Shown here one piece after another: positions 53,017 to 62,268 of a DNA stretch of 64,000 nucleotides. Below the pieces are notes generated by a model, which searched no databases, was not told where the DNA came from, and saw only the letters and a list, made by a program, of their open reading frames with translations. Positions within the stretch are counted from its first letter, which is position 1. The number at the start of each line of letters is the position of its first letter. The stretch spans positions 4,898,001 through 4,962,000 of the forward strand of contig NZ_CP048113.1 in the NCBI RefSeq assembly GCF_010093065.1, given 5' to 3'. The stretch is from Chitinophaga agri. GTDB lineage: Bacteria; Bacteroidota; Bacteroidia; Chitinophagales; Chitinophagaceae. The translations under genes and the position numbers were made by a program.

Positions 53017-53037
53017 ATATAATGAATTGAGGTGTGA

Positions 53038-54777
53038 TTAAAGGTTTTGCTTTTTCAACTCTCCCATAATGAATTCCGATGCACGGAGTGACAGGGCGAG
53101 GATGGTCCAGGTAGGGTTTTTATCCGCCTGTGATACGAATGGGCCGCCGTCAACCACAAACAGGTTCTTCACATCATGTGCCTGATTATGTTTATTGAGC
53201 ACAGACCTTTTCGGATCATCTCCCATACGCGTGGTACCCACTTCGTGAATGATCCTGCCGGGAGTTTCAAGTCCGTACATGGTTTCCGCGCCAGGTTTTG
53301 TGCCTAATGGTACACCGCCCAGTTCATGGATCAGTTGTTCGAAAGTATCCTGCATATGTTTCGCCTGTTTGATCTCATGATCGCTCCAGGTATAGTTGAA
53401 ACGTAATACAGGAATGCCCCATTTATCCACCACTTTCGGATCTATTTCACAGTAGTTATCCTCACGGGCAATACATTCTCCTCTACCGGCCATGCCTATG
53501 GTAGCACCATAAAAGTGACGGTAGTCTTCTTTCAGTGCGAGGCCATATCCACCAGCTGCTTTAGATTTACCATCAGCGCCGGGGTACTTCCCATTCAGGC
53601 GTTCTATACCGGTAAAGCCGCCGTATGTAGGCATACGCATGCCTCCACCGAATTCGATATGATATCCTCTTGCGAAGTCGAGTTTCTTATTGTCTTCCCA
53701 CCATGGAACGTACATATGCATGCCGCCTACGCCATCTTCATTGTAGCGCTTACGGCCCATCAGCTGTGGCATGAAAGCCGCCCTGGATGAGCCGGTAGAA
53801 TCATGCAGGTATTTACCTACTACGCCGCTTGAATTGGCTAATCCATTGGGGAAACGGGCTGATTTTGAGTTCAGCAGTAATCTGGCTGATTCACAGGCAC
53901 TGGCAGCAAGCACGATCACTTTTGCATTGACTACATACTCCTGCAGGTCTGTTTTATCTACATAGGCTACACCGGTAGCTTTGCCTTCTTTGTCGGTCAA
54001 TACCTCCCTGGCCATGGCATTGTCGTAAAGATCTACGTGTCCGCTTTTCATAGCTGGCTTCACCAGTACGGAAGAGGAGGAGAAATCTGCATATACCTGA
54101 CACCCACGGTTACACTGCCCGCAAAAGAAACAGGCACCACGGTCCTTGTTGACAGGGCGTGTCAGCATAGACATACGCGAGGTGATAACCGGGATCTTCA
54201 GCTTATCTCCCGCCTTTTTCAGCATTAGTTCATGCAGCCTCGGTTTAGGAGGAGGGAGGAAGAAGCCATCCGGCTCATTAGGCATTCCCTCACGGGTACC
54301 AAATACACCGATCATTTTATCTACACGGTCATAATAAGGCGCAACGTCCTCGTAACTGATAGGCCAGTCATCGCCGAGACCATCATAGCTTTTATGTTTA
54401 AAATCCCTGGGGCCGAACCGGAGTGATATACGTCCCCAGTGATTGGTACGTCCACCGACCATTCTGGAACGGAACCAGTCGAATTTGGTACCGTCTTTGG
54501 CAGTATACGGTTCGCCTTCAATATCCCATCCGCCGTAGGCAGCATCAAAGTCGCCGAAGGGACGGGTCGTGGTGGCACCTCTGCGGGGAGAAGCGGATGG
54601 CCATTTTAATTGTGTAATTTGGTTGGGATCTGCCGGGTCATATTTGGGTCCTGCTTCCAGGAGGGCTATTTTAAGTCCTGCTTCTGAGAGTATTTTGGCC
54701 GCCATACCGCCACCTGCACCAGAACCAACAATGCAAATATCATAGACTGGTCCTTTCTGTTTTATCTGAAATGCCAT
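53038..54777 (-). CDS. GMC oxidoreductase, large subunit with CxxCxxCxxxC motif
   Basis: 579 residues. The FAD-binding VGSGAGGGMAAKIL (about 17-30), the MVGGRTNHWGR motif (106-116) and the C-terminal FVVDGGPFVSQADKNPTWTI complete a GMC fold. C216, C219, C222 and C226 (CFFCGQCNRGC) make a ferredoxin-like cysteine motif suggesting an iron-sulfur cluster, as in FAD-dependent glucose dehydrogenases. With subunit 3 it forms a periplasmic dehydrogenase passing electrons to a cytochrome or quinone. The substrate is probably a sugar or glycoside, oxidised perhaps at C3. It has no signal peptide of its own, so subunit 3 must carry it across. Confidence 0.88.
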   Translation of the reverse strand: MAFQIKQKGPVYDICIVGSGAGGGMAAKILSEAGLKIALLEAGPKYDPADPNQITQLKWPSASPRRGATTTRPFGDFDAAYGGWDIEGEPYTAKDGTKFDWFRSRMVGGRTNHWGRISLRFGPRDFKHKSYDGLGDDWPISYEDVAPYYDRVDKMIGVFGTREGMPNEPDGFFLPPPKPRLHELMLKKAGDKLKIPVITSRMSMLTRPVNKDRGACFFCGQCNRGCQVYADFSSSSVLVKPAMKSGHVDLYDNAMAREVLTDKEGKATGVAYVDKTDLQEYVVNAKVIVLAASACESARLLLNSKSARFPNGLANSSGVVGKYLHDSTGSSRAAFMPQLMGRKRYNEDGVGGMHMYVPWWEDNKKLDFARGYHIEFGGGMRMPTYGGFTGIERLNGKYPGADGKSKAAGGYGLALKEDYRHFYGATIGMAGRGECIAREDNYCEIDPKVVDKWGIPVLRFNYTWSDHEIKQAKHMQDTFEQLIHELGGVPLGTKPGAETMYGLETPGRIIHEVGTTRMGDDPKRSVLNKHNQAHDVKNLFVVDGGPFVSQADKNPTWTILALSLRASEFIMGELKKQNL

Positions 54778-54881
54778 AATCGTGGATAATTTATTTGACC
54801 TAAAGTGATTTTAAATCTATAAATTATTTTCTAAGGTTTATAGCAAAAAAAGTATAAAAGGAAATTTCTAAAAATATAGTG

Positions 54882-56351
54882 ATGGAATATATAATAGGAG
54901 TGGATTTGGGTACGAGCAGTGCCAAAATAATTGCTGTAAGACAGGATGGGAAGGTGATGGCGCATTCACAGCAGGAATATACGATCCAGCAACCGGAACC
55001 CGGCCATAGTGAGCAGGATCCCGATGTGATACTGCTGGCAGTGAAGAATGGTATCAGGAGCGTGGCTACTATTATGAAAGACCCTCCTGCAGCCATCTCA
55101 TTCAGCACTGCAATGCATAGCATTATGGCGATGGGTGAGGGGGGACAGGCATTAACACCCCTGATCATCTGGGCGGATAACCGGAGTCAGCCAGTGGCGG
55201 ACCGGCTACGTAAAACTGCCTTATCAGCGAAGCTCCACCAGCAAAGTGGTACACCCGTGCATCCGATGTCCCCGCTTTGCAAGATCATCTGGTGGAAAGA
55301 GGCTGCACCTGAGATCTTCCAGGCGGCGACCTGTTTCATTGGGATCAAAGAGTATATCTTCTATCATTTATTCGGCCGGTACATAACCGATCATTCTACT
55401 GCTTCGGCTACCGGGTTGTTTAATATTCATACGCTTACCTGGAATGCAGACTCACTGGAGGCAGCGGGGATCACTACTGCTCAGTTGCCCGAACTGGTGA
55501 GCAGTAACACTATCATTGAATGGCTGCTGGAAGAGGTTGCCCAGGAACTGGGTATACCGGTGAATACGCGTTTTATAGCGGGTGCCAGTGATGGATGCCT
55601 GGCACAGCTGGGGAGTAACGCGCTGGGCAAAGGCCATGCTACGCTTACTATCGGTACCAGCGGAGCAGTACGTATGGCGATTCCAACACCGCTGACAGAT
55701 GCCCAGGGCAGGTTGTTTACCTATGTACTGACGCCTGGGCACTTTGTGACAGGTGGGGCCATCAATAATGGTGGAGTGGTATTACAATGGTACCTGGATT
55801 CCTTTCTGCAATCAGCGACAGAAAAGCCATTACATGTAGATGCCGGTTTGCAGCAGGCATTGGGCACACCGCCAGGGGCGGAGGGGCTGTTGTGTCTGCC
55901 TTATCTGCATGGCGAGCGTGCCCCGGTATGGGATGGGCATGCGAAAGGCGCTTTTATAGGCGTACAGCCGCAACATACTACCTGGCATTTTATGCGGGCA
56001 TTGCTGGAGGGAATGGCTTTTGGCCTCCTCAGCATTACAGAAGCACTGGAGGAAACAGCTGGGAAAGTGGAAAAGATCTCCGTAAGTGGCGGGTTTACCC
56101 ATTCTCCCGAATGGGTACAGCTGATGGCAGATGTGTTTCAGCGTCCGATGTATCTGCGGAATGAGAGTGATGCATCGGCTATGGGAGCGGTATTACTGGG
56201 GTTTCAGACATTGCAGCTGGAAACACAGTTTACGGCGGCACAGGAAAAGGTGTTTCTGCCGAGGGAGGAGCATGCAGCCGTATACAGCCGGGCATATAGC
56301 ATTTATGGCCAGCTGTATGGGGCATTGAAGGACGTATTCCCTTTGTTATGA
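54882..56351 (+). CDS. FGGY family kinase, gluconokinase-like
   Basis: 489 residues, an FGGY carbohydrate kinase. ATP-binding GVDLGTSSAKII is at 6-17, and STASATGLFNI near 169 and TIGTSGAVRMA near 261 are typical of gluconokinase/xylulokinase. GTSGAVR is especially gluconokinase-like. It phosphorylates a sugar acid or ketose for central metabolism. GTG at 54879 and ATG at 54882 are both possible; the ATG is used. It is divergent from the GMC gene, and could take up the sugar acid product of that oxidation. Confidence 0.82.
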   Translation: MEYIIGVDLGTSSAKIIAVRQDGKVMAHSQQEYTIQQPEPGHSEQDPDVILLAVKNGIRSVATIMKDPPAAISFSTAMHSIMAMGEGGQALTPLIIWADNRSQPVADRLRKTALSAKLHQQSGTPVHPMSPLCKIIWWKEAAPEIFQAATCFIGIKEYIFYHLFGRYITDHSTASATGLFNIHTLTWNADSLEAAGITTAQLPELVSSNTIIEWLLEEVAQELGIPVNTRFIAGASDGCLAQLGSNALGKGHATLTIGTSGAVRMAIPTPLTDAQGRLFTYVLTPGHFVTGGAINNGGVVLQWYLDSFLQSATEKPLHVDAGLQQALGTPPGAEGLLCLPYLHGERAPVWDGHAKGAFIGVQPQHTTWHFMRALLEGMAFGLLSITEALEETAGKVEKISVSGGFTHSPEWVQLMADVFQRPMYLRNESDASAMGAVLLGFQTLQLETQFTAAQEKVFLPREEHAAVYSRAYSIYGQLYGALKDVFPLL

Positions 56352-56357
56352 TGGCAG

Positions 56358-56413
56358 TACTCATAAATAAAATGCCCGGATCAGGTCTGATCCGGGCATT
56401 TTATTTATGAGTA
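56358..56413. terminator. very strong bidirectional terminator
   Basis: A perfect 27-bp inverted repeat around GCCCGGATC/GATCCGGGC with A- and T-rich outer arms. It lies between the kinase (plus) and mutL (minus) stops, 6 and 15 bases away. Confidence 0.92.
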
Positions 56414-56427
56414 TCATTATCAGTGAC

Positions 56428-58320
56428 CTATCCGAACATTTTTGCCAGATCGGTCAGTTTGAAAGAGATGTAAGTGTATTTTCCTCCCGGGGAAGAATTC
56501 GGCATAGCACAGGCGAACAATTCATCAATAATGTTCTGCATCTCTCTGGTAGATAGTGATTTACCGGAGGGGATGGCATTATTGCGAGCCATAGAGCGGA
56601 TCAGTTGTTCGCGGCGTGGCACTTTCAGTTCATGACTGAAGTTCTTGAACTGTTCCAGTAAGCCTTCGATGCTGGCCTGTTCGTTACCACTCTGGATGTC
56701 GGCAGGCGTACCACGTACGACGAAGGTGCCTTTACCGAATGGGTCGAGGTCGTAACCAAGCATCTGCAGGTCCGGGATCATTTCCATGATCAGTGCAGCA
56801 TCGGCCGGCAGGAGTTGCAGTGTTTGCGGGAAAAGGCTTTGTTGTGTAGCCATAGGCGTTTCCTGTACGGCGCGTTGGTAGCGTTCATACAGGATACGTT
56901 CATGAGCAGCCTGCTGATCTATCAGGATAAAGCCGGATTTGATCTGAGACAGGATATATTGCTGATGTACCTGAACGGGGACTTTCTGGTCGATAGACGT
57001 ATCCTGCCAGCCTTCATCTATCATAGAGGTGGCGGAGGAGCGGCTTTCGATGGTGCTGGCCTGGGTAGTGAAGCCTTCTTCACCGGGACTGTCCATTGTT
57101 TCGGTATCGCTGTAAGCGTAATTACTGTTCGCGTTACTGCCGTCATAGAGGTCTTTCCAGTGTTTCAGATTGCTGGAGGCATCTATGGCGTGGGCCTGAT
57201 TGGCCTGGGTAAAGCTTTTATAAAGGGAGGTATTGACAGACTGCGCCTGCTGCTGTTCGGTGAACGGCTTGCTGATCGCGTCCAGTTGCTGTATGCTTGG
57301 ATCCAGGCCGAAGTCCAGGGTAGGAGCGACGTTGAACTGTGCCAGTGCATGTTTTACGGCTGACTGTACGAAGGCGTACATGAGTTTTTCGTCGTCAAAC
57401 TTGATCTCCTGTTTAGTCGGGTGGACGTTGATATCCACATGGCTTGGATCTACGTCTATGAACAATACATACAGCGGGTAGCTGTCTGCCGGTATCATTT
57501 CCGCAAAAGCATTCATGATAGCATGGTGCAGGTACGGGCTTTTGATAAAGCGGTTGTTCACGAAGAAGAACTGGTCACCTCTGGTCTTTTTAGCTGTTTC
57601 GGGTTTACCTACGAAGCCGTTCACATTCATATAGTCCGTCGTTTCCTTTACAGAGACGATCCTGGAGTTATAATGCTGACCGAGGATAGCGATGATACGC
57701 TGTTTAAGGGAGCCCTTTTCCAGGTAGAAAAGCTGCTGGGTATTACTGGTAAGTGTAAACTGTATTTGTGGGAATGACATGGCTACGCGGATGAATTCAT
57801 CCACGATATGCCTCATTTCCGCGGCATTGCTTTTCAGGAAGTTACGGCGGGCCGGCACGTTGAAGAATAGGTTCTTCATAGCGATGCTGGTTCCTTCGGC
57901 CGTTTGACACATTTCCTGTTTCTTCACCGCACTATTATCGATTTCGATATAAGTACCTATATCTGATCCGCGCTGGCGGGTTTTCAGTTCCACCTGGGAA
58001 ACGGCGGCAATAGATGCCAGCGCTTCACCCCGGAAGCCCATGGTACGGATGGAAAAGAGATCGTCTATGGTTTGTATTTTGGACGTTGCATGTCTTTCAA
58101 AGCACATACGTGCATCTGTTTCTGTCATGCCTTTTCCATTATCGATCACCTGGACCAACTCCTTACCAGCATCCCGGATAATCAGCTGAATTTCCGACGC
58201 GCCTGCGTCCACGGCATTCTCCAGCAGTTCTTTGACCGCTGAAGCCGGCCGCTGAATCACTTCTCCCGCAGCAATCTGATTGGCTATGTTGTCTGGTAAT
58301 AGATTAATAATATCCGCCAC
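56428..58320 (-). CDS. mutL: DNA mismatch repair protein MutL
   Basis: 630 residues. The GHKL ATPase domain (1-330) has IANQIAAGEVIQRPASAVKELLENAVDAGAS, DNGKGM (about 60-65) and TMGFRGEALASIAAV. The C-terminal domain (about 440-630) dimerises. The endonuclease motif DQHA(X)2E(X)4E is nearly kept as DQQAAHERILYE, with H changed to Q, and the usual CPHGRP box is replaced by a CAMPNSSPGGK stretch. The start is a GTG at 58320, where the invariant MADIINLLPDNIANQIAAGE begins. It links MutS to downstream repair. Confidence 0.95.
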   Translation of the reverse strand: MADIINLLPDNIANQIAAGEVIQRPASAVKELLENAVDAGASEIQLIIRDAGKELVQVIDNGKGMTETDARMCFERHATSKIQTIDDLFSIRTMGFRGEALASIAAVSQVELKTRQRGSDIGTYIEIDNSAVKKQEMCQTAEGTSIAMKNLFFNVPARRNFLKSNAAEMRHIVDEFIRVAMSFPQIQFTLTSNTQQLFYLEKGSLKQRIIAILGQHYNSRIVSVKETTDYMNVNGFVGKPETAKKTRGDQFFFVNNRFIKSPYLHHAIMNAFAEMIPADSYPLYVLFIDVDPSHVDINVHPTKQEIKFDDEKLMYAFVQSAVKHALAQFNVAPTLDFGLDPSIQQLDAISKPFTEQQQAQSVNTSLYKSFTQANQAHAIDASSNLKHWKDLYDGSNANSNYAYSDTETMDSPGEEGFTTQASTIESRSSATSMIDEGWQDTSIDQKVPVQVHQQYILSQIKSGFILIDQQAAHERILYERYQRAVQETPMATQQSLFPQTLQLLPADAALIMEMIPDLQMLGYDLDPFGKGTFVVRGTPADIQSGNEQASIEGLLEQFKNFSHELKVPRREQLIRSMARNNAIPSGKSLSTREMQNIIDELFACAMPNSSPGGKYTYISFKLTDLAKMFG

Positions 58321-58651
58321 TTATTATGTGCCTTTTGCTGTAAAGTTAGCAAAGTTTAGTCTTTGATTGGGGGAGTGGGGGTAAAGAAGTATACAATAGT
58401 ATGTGCATATAATGGGGAGCTGCTATAGAATAATGAATTGAATGTCAATACAGGCGGGCATCTGACCGATGGGGAAACGATGTTCGTAACTTTATTTATC
58501 GAGTTGGAATATAATTTATTCACAAGATAGTGATGTTAATAAGACGTTAATCCAGCCTAATTAAAGAGGTGTAGTGTTGGAATCTGATAATTTTGAGTCT
58601 TTCCATATTAGTTAGCAACTGCTCCTATCTGCGGAGCGCAAAAATCAGTCT
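58321..58651. other. 331-base gap between mutL and msrB
   Basis: No reading frame of interest. It holds the divergent promoters of mutL and msrB. Close to the msrB start, GCTCC (58621-58625) and GGAGC (58633-58637) form a small hairpin whose right arm ends 14 bases before the ATG and contains GGAG, which could serve as a ribosome-binding site hidden in a stem. Confidence 0.45.
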
Positions 58652-59119
58652 ATGGAAGACCAGAAAAAGAGTGACGTATATTCAAGGACGGATGCCAGCA
58701 AAGTGAACCTCACCAATGATCAATGGAAAGAGCGCTTATCTCCTGAAGTTTATAACATTGCCAGGGAAAAAGGCACCGAATGGGCTTTTACCGGTAAATA
58801 CTGGAATACCAAGGAAGAGGGGACGTATTATTGTGCCGCCTGTGGTAATCCGCTGTTTGTATCAGATGCAAAATTCGAAAGCAGTTGTGGCTGGCCAAGC
58901 TTTTTTGAACCAGTCACAAAAGGTAGTGTGATCTACGCACCTGACAATACGCATGGCATGCAGCGTACGGAGGTCATGTGTGGCCGTTGCAAGGCACACC
59001 TCGGGCACGTATTTGACGATGGCCCGCCACCTACAGGTTTACGTTACTGTATCAATTCCGTTATACTGGATTTTGACAAAGCGCAGGAAGCCGATAAGAA
59101 TTTTACAGGAAGACAATAG
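58652..59119 (+). CDS. msrB: peptide-methionine (R)-S-oxide reductase
   Basis: 155 residues. It repairs methionine R-sulfoxide in proteins. Zinc ligands C61/C64 and C110/C113 and the catalytic C133 in RYCINS are all present, together with SCGWPSFF and HLGHVFDDGP. No signal peptide, so it is cytoplasmic. Its start is the ATG at 58652 with a hairpin just upstream. Confidence 0.94.
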   Translation: MEDQKKSDVYSRTDASKVNLTNDQWKERLSPEVYNIAREKGTEWAFTGKYWNTKEEGTYYCAACGNPLFVSDAKFESSCGWPSFFEPVTKGSVIYAPDNTHGMQRTEVMCGRCKAHLGHVFDDGPPPTGLRYCINSVILDFDKAQEADKNFTGRQ

Positions 59120-59127
59120 TTCACCTG

Positions 59128-59174
59128 ATGCCTGATTGCGGACATGCTTAATGCCACGGTACGTAATCAGGCAT
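59128..59174. terminator. bidirectional hairpin between convergent genes
   Basis: ATGCCTGATTGCG and CGTAATCAGGCAT form a 13-bp stem (one G-U pair) with a 21-base loop, followed by TTTTCATT. It lies between msrB and the YciI-like gene. Confidence 0.6.
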
Positions 59175-59179
59175 TTTCA

Positions 59180-59467
59180 TTAGGAAAGATATGACTGTAA
59201 CTCGTTGACGTAGGATGTTGGCTCGAACTCAATGATCTCATACAACGCCAGCTGGTATTTATCCAGTGGATCTTCAGTAATGATTTGCTCTACTTCTTTG
59301 CGGCTTGAGGCCTTACAAATGATCAATCCCCCTGATTTAGGCTTACGGCGTCCCGCCAGTATAAACTGTCCGCTCTTGTAGAACTTCTCAAGGAATGCTC
59401 TATGCTGCTCCATGTAGTGTTCTACAGCAGCTACCGGACGGATGTATTGTAAAAGGATTAAAAACAT
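59180..59467 (-). CDS. YciI-like protein
   Basis: 95 residues, a ferredoxin-like fold of the YciI family. It has HRAFLEKFYKSGQFILAGRRKP (about 22-43), the GGLIICKASSRKEVEQII stretch and DPLDKYQLALYEIIEF. The histidine at about 22 and D68 lie where active-site residues are expected in this family. The role is unknown, perhaps a small enzyme acting on a chlorinated or other metabolite. The 269 bases upstream hold nothing else. Confidence 0.75.
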   Translation of the reverse strand: MFLILLQYIRPVAAVEHYMEQHRAFLEKFYKSGQFILAGRRKPKSGGLIICKASSRKEVEQIITEDPLDKYQLALYEIIEFEPTSYVNELQSYLS

Positions 59468-59717
59468 AACAACACTTCAATAATAGGATTTAAAATCATG
59501 AAAAAGAGACCTCTCTAAAGTACAAAGGTATAAAACTATTGCAGCTTTTATTTTTATAATAATGGTGTAGAAATGAATGTTTTATCGCAATATTCACCGC
59601 TATCACGATTTAGATGCTCCAAATGCTAATATATGAATAAAATCGTTAATTTAAAGAAGGCCCCTATAAGGTAGTAAACGAAAAAGGAAGTATTTTAGCG
59701 TCCAATTCACTCATTTT

Positions 59718-59725
59718 TAATTTTG
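59718..59725 (+). promoter_or_regulatory. -7 box of the DUF4836 gene
   Basis: TAATTTTG fits TAnnTTTG; a TTTTAG at 59693-59698 with 19 bases of spacing is near the -33 element. The ATG follows 11 bases after the box, so the leader is very short. Confidence 0.5.
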
Positions 59726-59736
59726 ATCCCCTGATT

Positions 59737-61503
59737 ATGACAAGAATGTTTTCCAAAGCTTTGTTAGCTGCATCCGCGATAGCTATCCTGCTATCCTCCT
59801 GTTCCAAGGTGCCGGAACAGAGCAAATATATCCCCAAAACTGCAAGCATCGTACTGAGCGTAAACAGCAAAGAAATTAGCAAAAAACTGATTACCAATGG
59901 TATAACCATGGATAAACTGTTTGCTGCTGTACAGGAAAAGGATACGCTTAGCGAGGCACAAAAGTTCTGGAAGGATATTGAAAATTCAGGTTTGGACCTG
60001 CAGGCCAACTCTTTTGTGTCTGTTGTATATGGTAAAACGCAGTCTTATGTTACCCTCACCGGTGGACTGAAAGACGCGGCCAAATTTGAAGATTATCTGA
60101 AAAAGAATGTGAACAACTTCTCTCTGCAGACAAAATCCGACTTCAAATACATCGTTGAAGAAAAGTCTGAAGGATTGATCGCCTGGAACAAAGAGACTGT
60201 GATCTACCTGAAAGGTATCGAAGGTGATGCTATGCAGAAAGCAATGCCGGTTCCTCAGGGTCTTCCTGCTCCGGATGCTCCTGAATCAGAAGAAGGTACC
60301 ACTGCGCAACCTGCAGCACTGGTAACTACGGACGCTTCTTCTGAAGTATGGGTAGCTGAAGCAGACCACCTGTTCCACCTGAAAAAGGAAGAAACAGCTG
60401 GCTCTATTGATGCGTTCAGTGACCTGCTGAAAAACAATGCTGACCTGAGTCTGTATGTGAATCCGGAGCCGATCTACAGCGCACAGGCTGCTATGATGCC
60501 GGCTAACCTGAAAACATTACTGGCTGGCTGTTACTACACTGGGGCAGTGAACTTTGACAAAGGTAAAGTGGTTGTAGATGGTACTTCCTATGCTGGAAAA
60601 GACCTGGCAGCTATCTATAAGAAATATGGCAACATGGAAGCTGACCTGGATATGCTGGAGAAATATCCTTCCAAGAATATCACCGGTTTCCTGGTATACG
60701 GTTTCGACTTCCGTATGATCGGTGATATCGTAAAGAGCACCGGTCTGGATGGTATCGCTAATATGGGCTTACAGAGCTCCGGCCTGACCCTGGACGATAT
60801 CCTGAATGCTTTCAAAGGCCAGCTGGTATTTGTAGCATCTGACTTTGAAATGAAAAAGAAATTAAGCCTGTACACGGGTGATTCAACTGCTGCTCCTGAA
60901 TCTAAATGGCTGTTTGCTATGAAAGTAGGAGATAAGGCTGCATTTGATAAAGTAATGAAGTCTCCGATGTTGCAGGGCTTCTTCACCAAACAGGGCGATA
61001 AGTATGTAATGACGCGTGAAATGCCAGGTATGCCGGCACTGTCTATTACTGACAAACTGGTTGCCAGCGCATCTGACTCCGTATTACTGCAATCTTACCT
61101 GGCTGGTAACGGCAAGGCGGAAGGTCTTGACAACGGTTTCGTAAGCAAGATCAAAGGCAATCCAATGGGTGCTTACGTGAACTTTGAGAAGATCGTGAAT
61201 ACTATCCCAGATAGCGAAATTCCTGAAGACGGCAGACCACTGGCTGGTAAGTTCAAAAATCTGCTGAAAGATATGACCGCTGTAAGCAAATCTTTTGATG
61301 GTAAGACCCAGAAGTCAGAAATCGTGCTGAACTTCAAAGATGAGAATACCAACAGCCTTGTACAGCTGGTAAACCTGGGTACAGAAGCGGCTAAATACCT
61401 GGAAGAAAGCAAGAAGAAAGACGCTGCCAGATCAGAAGCTATCGACAGCATCGCTGAAGCTGTACCAACAGATACAGCTTTTGTTCCGGTAGAATCAAAA
61501 TAA
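59737..61503 (+). CDS. DUF4836 family lipoprotein
   Basis: 588 residues. A lipoprotein signal (AIAILLSSCSKVP, C22) precedes a DUF4836 region typical of Bacteroidota, beginning SKYIPKTASIVLSVNSKEI. The body is a repeated beta-rich fold of unknown function. It has few cysteines and a serine- and alanine-rich tail. DUF4836 proteins are abundant outer-membrane lipoproteins; no partner gene is apparent. The terminator at 61531 ends it. Confidence 0.82.
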   Translation: MTRMFSKALLAASAIAILLSSCSKVPEQSKYIPKTASIVLSVNSKEISKKLITNGITMDKLFAAVQEKDTLSEAQKFWKDIENSGLDLQANSFVSVVYGKTQSYVTLTGGLKDAAKFEDYLKKNVNNFSLQTKSDFKYIVEEKSEGLIAWNKETVIYLKGIEGDAMQKAMPVPQGLPAPDAPESEEGTTAQPAALVTTDASSEVWVAEADHLFHLKKEETAGSIDAFSDLLKNNADLSLYVNPEPIYSAQAAMMPANLKTLLAGCYYTGAVNFDKGKVVVDGTSYAGKDLAAIYKKYGNMEADLDMLEKYPSKNITGFLVYGFDFRMIGDIVKSTGLDGIANMGLQSSGLTLDDILNAFKGQLVFVASDFEMKKKLSLYTGDSTAAPESKWLFAMKVGDKAAFDKVMKSPMLQGFFTKQGDKYVMTREMPGMPALSITDKLVASASDSVLLQSYLAGNGKAEGLDNGFVSKIKGNPMGAYVNFEKIVNTIPDSEIPEDGRPLAGKFKNLLKDMTAVSKSFDGKTQKSEIVLNFKDENTNSLVQLVNLGTEAAKYLEESKKKDAARSEAIDSIAEAVPTDTAFVPVESK

Positions 61504-61530
61504 TCATTGCGCTAAGCGTATTATAAAAGT

Positions 61531-61566
61531 AAATGTCCGTGGAGGTATTCCTTACCACGGGCATTT
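61531..61566 (+). terminator. intrinsic terminator of the DUF4836 gene
   Basis: AAATGTCCGTGG and CCACGGGCATTT form a 12-bp stem (one U-G pair) with a 12-base loop, followed by TTCATTTGG. Confidence 0.7.
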
Positions 61567-61617
61567 TCATTTGGAAAAAGCTCTATATTGGGTCATCATT
61601 TCAAGAACACCAGTTAC

Positions 61618-62268
61618 ATGCAGATACAGTTAGAAAACCTGGTGCCCGTTCCGCTGCGGGATAAGATACTGCAGCGCTCCTCAGATATCTGGAACAGGCA
61701 GCTCGCATTCCCCCCGGGTAGTTTCATCAAAATAAAGGCCCCCTCTGGTACCGGTAAAACAACGCTGGTGCACTATCTCTATAACATCAGGACTGATTAT
61801 ACCGGTCAGGTACTGGTGAATGGCCAACCGTGGTCAACCTATTCCCGATCATCCGTTGCGACGCTCAGGCAGGAACAGATAAGTGTGATCTTCCAGGATC
61901 TGCGTGTGTTTGAACAGCTGACGGCTTTGGAGAACATTGAGCTCAAAAGAGTGATGAACGCAAATCCTTATTGTACCGCTGAAAAGGTGAACGAGATGGC
62001 TGCCCATCTCAAGGTCACTCATGTACTGAATCAGAGCGGTAAAACACTGTCTTATGGCGAACGTCAGCGTGTAGCCATCATCAGGGCGCTGGTACAGCCA
62101 TTCCAATGGCTGATCATGGATGAGCCGTTCAGCCATCTGGATGAAGAAAATGCACAGCGTGCCGCTGCACTGATCGCTGAAGAATGTAAAGTTCGTAAAG
62201 CCGGATTTATTTTAACAGATCTGGATAACGATACCAGGTTTGCATACGATATACATTATAACTTATGA
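61618..62268 (+). CDS. ABC transporter ATPase, MacB/LolD type with altered signature
   Basis: 216 residues. Walker A APSGTGKTT (41-49), Walker B LIMDEPFSHLD (about 166-176) and a signature LSYGERQ in place of LSGGQ. It resembles the lipoprotein- or macrolide-export ATPases (MacB/LolD, FtsE), and overlaps the FtsX-like permease start by 4 bases (ATGA), so both are translated as one unit. An export or cell-envelope role is likely. The ATG at 61618 begins the domain; the TTG start at 61588 is not needed. Confidence 0.83.
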   Translation: MQIQLENLVPVPLRDKILQRSSDIWNRQLAFPPGSFIKIKAPSGTGKTTLVHYLYNIRTDYTGQVLVNGQPWSTYSRSSVATLRQEQISVIFQDLRVFEQLTALENIELKRVMNANPYCTAEKVNEMAAHLKVTHVLNQSGKTLSYGERQRVAIIRALVQPFQWLIMDEPFSHLDEENAQRAAALIAEECKVRKAGFILTDLDNDTRFAYDIHYNL

